A stretch of DNA of 38,344 nt from Micractinium sp. NFX-FRZ. Taxonomy: Eukaryota; Chlorophyta; Trebouxiophyceae; Chlorellales; Chlorellaceae. The stretch spans positions 1-38,344 of the forward strand of contig JAPTJF010000544.1 in assembly GCA_029339195.1 (NCBI GenBank), written 5' to 3'. The translations under genes were made by a program, and so were the position numbers. Below, piece by piece: positions 22,078-30,620 of the stretch. The number at the start of each line of letters is the position of its first letter. Within the stretch, counting starts at the first letter, position 1. Below the pieces are notes generated by a model. It was not told where the DNA came from, searched no databases, and was given only the letters and a program-made list of their open reading frames with translations.

Positions 22078-22669
22078 TTCCAGTCCCACATCACTCCCCC
22101 TGCCACCCGCCAGTCCACCTGCCATCCACCGCAGCCAGACCGGTTTGGCCCAGCCCCCGCCCCGCCAGCCCACCTGCCCGCCAGCATCTGTGTGGAGGGA
22201 ACACAGATTGCTGCCGCCACAGTGTGCGAGTACACTAACATGGCCGCCGTCAGCCAGCGCGCCCGTGCCACGTATGCACGCCGTCTCCAGCAGCTGGCTG
22301 CCAGCAGCGCGGCAGCAGCGGCGGCGCAGGAGAAGGAGAGCGTCGCCTCAAATTTGAGGCCGTGTGCCAGCTGCTTGCAGGCAGCAGCGGTCCACATCAC
22401 AACGGAAGTCGCTTTGGCCACCCGATCAATGGGCACCGCCTGCTCTGCTTGGTACCTGCACTGGGCGGGTTGGTGAGCGGAATTAAGTGCTGTGCGGCAG
22501 CGGCGGCGGGGGAGCGCAGGCGGTGGCAAAAGTACTGCACACTTCTGTACTGTGAACGCAGCGGCCGGCTGGTTTGACGCGACCATGGCATCTATGGTGT
22601 TGTGCCAGCGGCCGCGCACCGCTCAAAGCCTCGATTGAAGTCGCTCAAGCTCGTGACCTGCGCAGCCAT
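19710..22669 (-). CDS. Multi-pass membrane protein, unknown function (7 exons), probable paralogue of its neighbour
   Basis: I do not recognise the family. Exons in transcript order are 22620-22669, 22174-22455, 21756-21819, 21435-21542, 20894-21034, 20336-20487 and 19710-19941. All phases match, giving 342 residues. About six to seven hydrophobic segments are present (for example VVMWTAAAC, CAAAAAALLAASCW, LTAAMLVYSHTVAAAICV, FFFIQMLHNVGLF, MRFLWPMQLISVLVM, WWLLLCGTASVYTCWL, LLVAIELYAMSAITW), ending in a Ser/Gly/Ala-rich tail. The order of features matches the tail-to-tail neighbour: an MRFLWPMQLISVLV span, then an Arg-rich loop (WLREQRARESFARQLG), then a final span. Intron 5 carries a long echo of exon 5. 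Intron 2 has a CA microsatellite and intron 6 a minisatellite. Localisation and role are unknown. Confidence 0.72.
20019..20150. repeat. AGGCAC minisatellite with higher-order unit in intron 6
   Basis: A run of AGGCAC, GGGCAC and AGGC units inside the last intron of the minus-strand membrane gene. A longer unit containing CACAGGTCATGGGCACAGG is repeated twice, so there is a higher-order period. Probably non-coding and variable in length. Confidence 0.9.
20711..20795 (-). repeat. Long echo of membrane-gene exon 5 end inside intron 5
   Basis: On the minus strand this encodes TAPSIRALREAECLQ, preceded by FRHMYSLVG. The real exon end reads WAPSSRALHEAECLQ, preceded by LRQVFSLLD (20894-20985). 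The copy covers about 28 codons and ends where the real donor would be, roughly 175 bases away. Confidence 0.85.
22041..22075. repeat. (AC)n microsatellite in intron 2 of the minus-strand membrane gene
   Basis: About 17 uninterrupted AC dinucleotides. Confidence 0.95.
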
Positions 22670-23375
22670 GCTACTGATATCGGGTCCTTCCAGCCTTGCA
22701 GGCGCCAGGCTGCAGTGCGTGATCAATCAGAAGGGACGCCCTACAGCCGCGGGGCCCCCCGTTGATGATAAGTGCCGTCTCCGTCCTCAGCACGGCACGC
22801 CGCGGCACAGTCCGGGTGTCGTGTAGCTGCGTTCGCTGTCGGTTAAACGACTATGTATAGCGAGCGTGCACCCAGAGCTTAAGTTGATTGCACACTCCCT
22901 CGGCACCTAGGCAGCGCTACTGCCCGCTTGAGTGGCAGCTAGGCTCCTGACAACCGGCCTTTACGGATCGGACAGCTGAAATTTTCAGGTCGTGACCGCT
23001 GGGTCCAAGCCGCAACGTGGCAGGCCCCAGGCGTTCACAAGGTCACAAGCAAGACCGCCGCTCAGCTGGCCACCGCCGCAGGTGGGCTCTTGCACTGCCG
23101 CCGCAGGTTGGCTCGTGGCACATGCCCGGACGCGCAGACTGATTGGACCATCGAATCACTTTGCCTTGCTATTCAAAACAGCAGGCCGCTGGCTTGCTGC
23201 AGGCTTTGGGGGTGTAGCCTGCTGTGTTCTACGTCACAGCTGTTTAGCGGTCGTCGCGCGCAGGCGGCAGGACTGCAGCCCCAACCAGCCAGCGGCGGCA
23301 CCTGCGGCGCCAGCTCGCCCACCCTGTGCTGCCCCATGCCCTCCTGCCATCTCCCTTGCAGCACCCTCCCTCACT
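22670..23375. other. Upstream region of the minus-strand membrane gene; no gene seen
   Basis: This should contain the promoter of the minus-strand gene that starts at 22669. GC content is more moderate than in coding stretches. ORFs run through both strands without motifs, and I see no splice-consistent gene. Confidence 0.4.
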
Positions 23376-24344
23376 ATGCTGAGTGCCGGCCATCCCCTGC
23401 GGGTGCTGACCTGGAACGTGTGCACCGCGGAGCGCTGCGGCATCGGACAATTCTCAACAACTTGCCAAGTTGCAAGCCCCCGGGGGGCTGCAGGATAAGC
23501 TGCCAGCTCCCAGCAGGACTAGTTGAGCGATCACTGGAGGCCGCCTGCTTGCCACCTGCGGCTGGTGCCAGCTGTCGCTGAGGGTGGCGGCGGTGCGCCG
23601 GCCTTGGCAGGCGCTGACACAGCGACAGGGTCGGCGGCAGAGACGCACCAGGAGGTGTTGATGCTTCTGCCAAGGCAGAGAGGAGGGGTGGTGTGGCAAG
23701 CGGAGCTGCGCGTGTGCCGGGCTTGCAGGCGGTGCCCGACACCCCAACGGGTGCAAAACGACGACGGGAGATTAGCAGCAGTGCCAGGGGAGGCAGTTGC
23801 GCCAAGCTCTGCAGCTGCTTGTCAAGCACGAGTTGCAGTCCACTGTTACCGATGGTTGAAGAACCAGGCATGATGAGGAAGGATGCCGGTTGCCCATGCC
23901 CCTCTGCGATCCGCCCAGGTGTCGCCAGCTGGCGCCGTTCTCGTGCTCGCGAGTGCTCCAAACCCTGCCGTTGCGGCCACTTGACGCAAACGGGGCGCGC
24001 GCTATGCTGCCTGGGGTGCTGCTCAGGCCATCAGGCCGACGGGATTGCGCCCTGCATGCCGGTCCAAGGTGTGACACCCCTGCACCACTGCGTTTTGAAC
24101 CGTGCCTGTTTGCGCCAAACGCGCTGCGCTTTTCAGTTTTCTAAATGCTGGTGGGACCAGGGCACTGTGGGCGCACTGCCAGTGGTCATCTCACTCTGTG
24201 CTGCTCACTCACCAAAATCTCTGCCCTTCCCTCTGCAGGCTGGCATCAGTTCAGCTGGAGACACTGGGCAGCGGGGACTGGGGGACGGCTGTGCGTGCGG
24301 CAGCACGCAAGCGCAGGCGGCAGCGGCGGCGCGGGGCCAAGTAG
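23376..24344 (+). pseudogene. Possible fragment of an endonuclease/exonuclease/phosphatase-type gene
   Basis: An ATG at 23376 opens LRVLTWNVC, which resembles the first strand of the endonuclease/exonuclease/phosphatase (EEP) fold, where the Asn is catalytic. The frame closes after 40 codons at 23498. I found no second EEP motif (the metal-binding Glu in an LQE context) or the terminal SDH motif in any frame downstream. A possible last exon follows an acceptor CCCTCTGCAG at about 24230-24239 and ends in a very basic tail (AARKRRRQRRRGAK) with TAG at 24342-24344. I could not join the two in phase. It may be a degraded gene, a gene with exons I failed to find, or coincidence. Evidence is weak. 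Confidence 0.2.
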
Positions 24345-24579
24345 AGCAGCTGCGCCAACAGGCTGGGGGGGAACCCTGAGGATTCCCTCTTGAAAGGCAT
24401 TGTGTTGTCACCTGCTGAACCAACCCTGCGGCTTCCCCCCCAGAGAAATGGCAGGCCACCTCCGGCCAGTGCCACCACAGCACGTTGCGCTCTTCCACCA
24501 ACCACCTGCCACTGTGATCTGTCTAGCACACCTCTGGCCACATGGTGCCATGCTTCACTCATCTGCACTGCTTCCTCGG

Positions 24580-24584
24580 TTACA
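24580..24584 (-). terminator. TGTAA polyadenylation signal of the DXO gene
   Basis: TTACA on the plus strand, about 66 bases beyond the DXO stop codon at 24650. Spacing and strand fit. Confidence 0.6.
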
Positions 24585-24649
24585 TCTGCGTCTTCCGATG
24601 CATCACTGTGACACGTCACCAACACAACCAAATGGATGCTTAGATCCCC

Positions 24650-27458
24650 TCAGGCCTGCCCAGCCGCCAGCCCGCACTCCCGCAGGCACCGCTGAATGCG
24701 CTGCGGCAGCTGCCCGCCAGGCAGCACCTCGCAACTGATGGCCCCGCCAGCACCGCTTGCACCGCTGCTGTCCCCGCCGCGGCCTCCCCTGCCGCCGCCG
24801 CTGCTGCTGCTGCTCCCGGAACCGCCGCCGCTACCGGCAGCAGTGGGGTCATAAGAGAAGCGCAGGTGCTGGCCTGGCAGCCGCTCCGCCTGCTCCCTCA
24901 TCCACGCCAGAGCCTCGCTGCCGAACCGCAGGGCCTGGTTGGCGCTCCAAGGGGCACCATTTTGGGCTGAGATGCGGGGCAAGTCTGCTGTGTGCACCAG
25001 GTTCACCCGCAGCAGGGTGCCCTGCAGTGCCCAGGAGCGGAGGTGCGGACGAGGGGTGGGTGGTTTGGTGCTGCGTGCCAGTGGGCATGTGAGGCAGCAT
25101 CCAGCCGAATCAGCGGGCCCTGCCGTGCCCAGGAGGGGAGGTGCTGACAAGGCGAGGATGGTGCTGCGGCATGCCAGGGCAGGTGAAGGGCGGTTCCCCG
25201 TTTCCCCTGCTGCATGGTAGCTCAGCAGCCAGGCGCAGCGCTTGAGGCAGCGGCTTGATTCTCCACCCGTCGTATCCCAGCCACGCCCAACAACTGCCTG
25301 TACCAGCCATCCACTGCAGTCCCTCTTCCCACCAGCTCGTCGTCGCACGCGCCCAGCGCTAGGCACGGCACGCCCACCAGGAAGCTCTGCAGCCACCCGC
25401 CCCACCTCACACCCCATCATTCACTCGAGCCACACACAAGACAACTTCTTCTGCCCACCTGGCTTCCCTTGTGCCCAGCGCCAGGCTGGCACCCCAAACC
25501 CGGAAGCTCTGCCGCCACCCTCACCCTCACCCCACCACCACCGATCTCAATCGCTCGCCTCTTCAGCCAGCCCAGCCACAAAGACTCCCCAGCCCACGCC
25601 CACCTGATCGTCGCGCGCCCCTAGCGCGAGGCGCGGCACACCGGCCAGGAAGCTCTGCAGCCACCACTTGGGGTGCTTGAAGCGGTACAGGCTACGCTGC
25701 TGCCCCGGGTGGCTGGGCAGGCGGTACGTCTTCAGCTCAATATAGCTGGCCAGGCCAGGGGGCTGCGGCGGCGGCGCCTGCTGCTGCTGGGCTGTCGACT
25801 GCTGCTGTGCCGTCGGCTGCTGCTGCCTCTCCTGCTGCCCCTCCTGCGCCTGCTGCTCCTGCTTTGATGGCGGCGGCGGCTGGCCCCGCCCGCCAGCACG
25901 CGCTTCGATGGGATCATAGCAATCTATCTCCGCCCCTATGAACATGCGGTGCTGCGCAATGCGGGTGCGCACGAGCGCCCCGTACTCTGAGGTCGAGTCG
26001 GCCACCGCCTGCCCGGTGCAGAGCGCCTCAAACCTGCAGGCAGGCCCGGGCACAGGGGCATTCATGGGCAAAGGTGTGAGTGCAGGGCTGGGTGCAGGTG
26101 CGGTGAGGGGGTGGGCAGCAGCTAGACAGCTGCTGCGCTGCCATTGGAGGCGACACCAAACCGGTGCCTCGTGTGGGAGCCCCGGCCCAGCCCGTGTGCT
26201 CGTCAGGCCATGCTGAGGCAGGCAGGCAGCGTGGGCGGGCACGGCAGGCAGCGTGGGTGGGCACGACTCACACAATAGCCCCAGCGTGAGGCCCCAGCTT
26301 GCGGCCCCAGCATGTAGCCCGAGCGTGTGGCCCCGGCGTGCGGCCCCTAAAACACATCACACCCCCATGGCCTCACGTGTATCCCCAGCGCACGAAGCGC
26401 TCCATGTCAGCGCGGTCCCCGCTCCATGCCTCCTCAAGCTTCACAATGTCCAAGAAGAGTGTGCCCCCTCCACTGCTGCTGCCCCTGCTGCTGCCGCTGT
26501 GGTCGCTGCCAGGCTGGCCACTGGTGGCAGCAGTGCTGCCACCGCTGCTGCCGGCACCGCCGGCGCCAGTAGCGGCAGCGGGAAGCACGCAGGCATCCAC
26601 GGCCCAGGCGGACTTTGGGTCGAAGGGCGTGCCGAAGATCCTGTGGGGAGCGAGGCCAGGCGGGGACACTGGGATCAGGGGGGCCGCTGGGTGAGCCAGC
26701 AGCAGAGGCAGGCAGACAGAGCAGAGCAGCTAAATGCACGCTGCCGCAACTCCCGCCTCTGACACCACCGAGACCCTACCACCGTAGGTGCATGCCTGCA
26801 GCGGCTCCCTGCAGGCGGATCTAACAGCCAGCCAGCTCACTCACTTATTAAGGTTGTTCCTGAAGGTCAGCACGGAGCATGCCCCAAGGTCGGCACATGC
26901 TGCCGCCGCCGCTCGTATCACTGTCTCCACCCCCACATCTTCCCCCGCCGAGTCCTTGGCGATGTAAGTGATCCCAGGGTTGTGCAGGCTGGCAGGCAGG
27001 CGCGGCGCCACAAACGGGAGCAGGCCTGCCAGGCAGGGTGGCGGCGATGGCGGGGGCAGGGTGGGCATGATCATGCATGGGGCTGTGCAGCCACGTGCGC
27101 TGCTGCACAACACATGCGGCAACACGCATTCCACTCCTGCCACTGCCGGGCTGACAGAAGCAGGCGGGCGGGCAGTTGCCGTGCAGGCAGCCAGGGGCGG
27201 CTACAGGCAAGCGCAGCATCCAGGTGCAGGCGAGCAGGCAGCACCTGAGGTGTCGTTGAAACTGTACGTGCTAGAGGAGGGGCTGGTACTACTGCCGCCA
27301 CTGCTGCTGCCACCGCTGCCGCCACTGCTGGCTGTTGCCGAGCTCTTCGTCCATCCGGCGCCTAGCTGCTGCGGCTGGGACACGTGCACGCTGGTGCACG
27401 AAGCCGGAGGGTTGGCGGCCAGCCAGTCCGCCACGGAAAAGGAAAAGTTGCTCGACAT
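24650..27458 (-). CDS. DXO: DXO/Rai1-family RNA decapping and 5'-3' exoribonuclease
   Basis: Removes incomplete or non-canonical caps (including NAD caps in known DXO enzymes) and degrades the RNA body. Exons in transcript order are 27245-27458, 26845-27025, 26377-26640, 25604-26033 and 24650-25021, giving 486 residues from the ATG at 27458. In-frame ATGs further upstream (to about 27700) could add a basic leader. Family motifs in order: FRNNLNK near 126-132, GYTFE with E222, GAEIDC with E255 and D257, IELKT with E319 and K321, and WWLQS with Q346. These match the acidic/lysine active site, so it should be catalytic. Low-complexity insertions stand out: Ser/Gly-rich at about 45-65, Gly/Ser-rich in exon 3, Gln/Pro-rich between GAEIDC and ELKT, and a Ser/Gly run in exon 5. 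Intron 4 holds echoes of both flanking exon edges. Confidence 0.9.
25088..25146 (-). repeat. Echo of DXO exon 5 start inside intron 4
   Basis: On the minus strand this reads SWARQGPLIRLDAASHA, where the real acceptor region and exon 5 start read SWALQGTLLRVNLVHTA (near 25021). CTCCTGGGCAC and the following CAG acceptor are conserved in the copy. Confidence 0.85.
25329..25405 (-). repeat. Echo of DXO exon 4 end inside intron 4
   Basis: On the minus strand this encodes WLQSFLVGVPCLALGACDDEL, matching the real exon end (LQSFLAGVPRLALGARDDQ, 25604-25670). It includes the functional Q-containing motif, now non-exonic. A third, weaker copy of the GGAAGCTCTG core lies near 25500. Confidence 0.9.
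26275..26348. repeat. Short tandem repeat next to the DXO exon 3 donor
   Basis: Four imperfect units of about 17-18 bases of the type GGCCCCAGCRTGNGGCCCC in intron 3. They resemble the exon 3 donor region itself (CACGTGTATCCCCAGCG), but weakly. Confidence 0.55.
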
Positions 27459-27952
27459 TCGGAGCTGGCGGTCGAGCGAGCGAGAGAGGCTTCCTGTTTT
27501 GATCAAGCGTAATGACATGAATGCTTCAGCCGAGTAAGACAGCGGCATCATGCCGAAAGCTCTCTGTGTGAGACGCCGCAGCGGGCACGCCACGCCGCCG
27601 CCCTGGCAGAGGCTCCGGGGCACGGCTTGCATTGCATCAGCTGCAGCCCGAACAGCCGGCACGAGTTGACCTCGACATGCTTTCTGAATTCTCTGTTGCA
27701 AAATAGCCAGTTTGTTGCAGTGCCATCTGTAATTTTAAGGCAGAAGAGTGACAGGCATGGCCGGCAGAAGGGCGCAAAGTCTATGGCCAGCAGCCACAAT
27801 AAAGATAGCACACTACAAACCAGCAAGGCGACCCAGGGAATAAACATGTACAGAAGGTAATAAGCTACAGAAAACACATGCTGCCGTCCGCCGCAGCAGG
27901 GCTGCGGCGCGCCGCCGTGGCACATCGCGCGCAGCCTGCTCATCGCGGGACC
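27459..27952. other. Region between the DXO start and the coiled-coil gene 3' end
   Basis: Both flanking genes are on the minus strand. It should hold the DXO promoter and leader and the 3' UTR of the upstream coiled-coil gene. It is more AT-rich (27680-27880) than the coding DNA. A plus-strand TGTAA lies near 27727. I saw no TTACA for the coiled-coil transcript. An open frame continues upstream of the DXO ATG to about 27700, so the true start could be further out. Confidence 0.45.
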
Positions 27953-30331
27953 TCACATCATGCTGCAGCCACTCAGGTCCAGCTGGCTGCGGTGGGACAG
28001 GCCGCGCTGCTGTGTGACAGCAGCCTGGGGTGTGCCGCAACCGCTGCCGCCAAACCATTTGTGGTCAAGCAGCGCAAACGTCTCCCACTCGTACGCGCCC
28101 TGCTCCTCCTCCGCCTCAGCGGCAGCCGTTGCTGCCACTGCCGTTGCTGGCGCCGCTGCCGCCAGCGCCACACTGCCGCTGCCCGGAGCAGCGCTGCCCT
28201 GCAGCTGCGGCGGCGGCGCGTCCAGCGCGGGCTGGCACACAGCAGCCGCCGCCGGCGGGTCCGCTTCAGGGTCAGAGGCTGCGGCTGGGGTGCCGCCCGT
28301 GCTGCTGCTCTCAGCGCCACTGAACGACTGGCGGACCTTGCGCCTTGGTGTGCGTGTTGGGGTGGGCAGCCGGAAGCTGCTGCTGCTTGCGGCACCCTCC
28401 CCTGCCTCTGCCTCTGCCAGTGCAGCGGCCACCGCGGGGCCCAGGCGCCGCCGCTTGTCGCCCGCTGCACTGCCCAGCCCCTGAGCATAGGCAGAGGCCA
28501 TGGCTGCCGCGCTGCCAAGGCTGTCACCGGCACTGCAGGCAAGCTGCCCGCCGTCGCCCTGCTGGCTGCTGCTGCTGCCCGCGCCGCTGCTGGCGCTGCC
28601 CTTGGACTGGGCCAGGCTCAGCCCCTGCTTCTCCTCTGTGGCTGCCTCAGTGTCTGGGGTGCTGCCAGCAGCAGCCAATGCAGCCGCCGAGGTGTCTGGG
28701 GTGCTGCCAGCAGCAGCAGGTGCAGCTTCCGAGGTGTCTGGCCCTGCCCAAGCTGGCTGCTCCATTTGCTGGGCCTCCTGCGCCTGTTGCCCACCTGCCT
28801 CCTCGGCTGCCACCTCCCCCTCCTCCTCCCGCACGCCCTCAAGCTGTGCCGGCAGCAGCGCACGCCGCGCCTGCTCTGCCAGCAGCGCTGCCTCAGTTGT
28901 GATCTGCCGGATCGTGTGCTGCAGCCCCTCCTTGTCCAGCTGCAAAGAGCATTGGTCAAGATGTCAGGTCGGGCTTCAAGCAGGCACAAGAAAACAGCTG
29001 GCAGCAAGAGAGGCGGCACGCAGTGTAAAGAGCGACGAGGTTGCAGGGTGCAGGGAGAGTGAGGGTGCGGTACTGACTGACTGCTGCCCAGCCTGTGCAT
29101 GCACCCTGCTTCACCGCTGCTCAGCCACCCGCCAAGCATTAAAGAGCACCTGCCTGCCTGCCAGGCGGCCAAGGCAGGCAGACTGATTGTTGCAGCAACC
29201 TGGCACGCCACCTGCTATGATTGCGTGGCAGTGCAAGCTCACCCGCGCATCCAGCAGGCTGCGACTCAGCCTCTGGTTGTCTGCATGCAGCTGCGCCACC
29301 TTCTCGATGCTCTCCCGGTTCTGCAGGCAGGCAGCAGGTGCAAAGCATGCGGGGGTGAGAATCACACAGCAGCTTAAGTGTTGTTTCTGTTGTTGGTGGG
29401 GTGCCAATTTTCTGATGCCTGGGTCAGGGAGGCATGCTGGGTCAGGGCGGGCATGATGAGGGCATCCACAAGGGGACGGGGCAGGGCTGGCAGCTTGCGT
29501 ACGGCGGGGAGGAGGGGCAGCAGAGCAGCACCCAGCAAAGGTGGTTTTGACGGGGTGGGCGGTCGAGCAGGCACACATAGGAGACGGCGTAATATCTCCC
29601 CCAGGCAAGCAGGCAGGCGGATGGGCAGGCAGGCAGGCAGGCGGGCCGGCGCACGGCGAAACAGGCAGGCAACGCCGGGAGGGGCGTGCACCCACCTGCT
29701 CGTGCAGGGTGTGGCACAGCTCCATGGTGCTCTGCAGGCGCTCCTTGAGGCGCATGTTGCGCTGGTGCAGCGCAGCCACTGCCGGCAGCGCCGCGCTGGC
29801 GGTGCTCAGGCTGCCGCTGCTGCTGCCACTGGCGGTGCGTGACAGTGGCTGGTACCGCGGGGTGATGCCGTGCTCGCCGGGTGCCACGCTTGTGGGTGCT
29901 CCCTCGTCTGCTGCCGCCTGCACCCGCGTCGTCTGCATGCCGCCCAGCGCACTGATGAGATTGCTGGCTGCGCTGTTGCTTCGTGTCAGGCGGGCCTTGG
30001 CCGCCGCAAATGCGGCCAGGGGAGAATCAAGTGCGTTGGGGCTGTCGGCGGCTGCGGTGGAGACCGTGGACGTCTCGGCCGCCAGCTCTGGGTGCTGCTC
30101 CACGGTGGAGTTTGCAGGATCTGCCTCCTCCAGAGACAGCCTGGCAGCCATGCTGGCCAAAACGTGGTGCTCGCCGCTGGCTGGGTGCTCCGGCGGCTGC
30201 CCCGTCGGCGCCGCTGTCGCCGCTCCCGCTGTCGCCCCGTCGGCGGTGGCGCCCTTGCCGTGCGGGGCCTTGCGCCGCCCCGCCGCTGGCGGAGGCAGCG
30301 CGTTGGACAAGTCCTCCAGCGCCGGCGCCAT
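27953..30331 (-). CDS. Coiled-coil protein with long low-complexity tails, unknown function
   Basis: I do not recognise this protein. Exons in transcript order are 29696-30331, 29243-29320 and 27953-28939, phase 0 throughout, giving 566 residues. Residues about 190-275 form a probable coiled coil that runs unbroken over both exon junctions (RNMRLKERLQSTMELCHTL, then SIEKVAQLHADNQRLSRSLL, then LDKEGLQHTIRQ). The N-terminal 190 residues and C-terminal 290 residues are Ala/Ser/Pro-rich with acidic stretches. They include a near repeat (AAAGSTPDTS/AAAGSTPDTE), a basic patch (GDKRRRLGP, TPRRKVRQSF) and a conserved-looking WETFALLDHKWFGG near the end. The basic patches suggest a nuclear or scaffold role, but this is inference. 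It starts head to head with the COG0523 gene, 289 bases apart. Confidence 0.68.
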
Positions 30332-30620
30332 TGCCGGGTGCGGGCCAAGTGAGAACAGCCAAAGCGATCAAGTGAGAACAGCTGAGGGCAGGTGACAAGA
30401 GAGGGGTTTCCCTGGATAGGGGCCGCTGTAGCTGCGCAGTGAAGGGTGTTCGAAACAAAATGGGGGCTCTAGCCGTGACGCAGCCTGCTGCGAATGTCGT
30501 GCTTCGCTGGCCGTCACGAGCAGAGACTTCTCCAACCAGCGATCGCGCTTGCAAGCACATGCATTTGTGGTGTCGTTCAGTCCTCCGTGACGCCTGCGCT
30601 CCGCCACCGCACACAGCACC
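30332..30620. promoter_or_regulatory. Bidirectional promoter region of the coiled-coil and COG0523 genes
   Basis: The two start codons face away from each other with 289 bases between them. CAAGTGAGAACAGC occurs twice at 30346-30359 and 30369-30382, 23 bases apart, in the leader side of the coiled-coil gene. No TATA-like box stands out. Confidence 0.5.
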
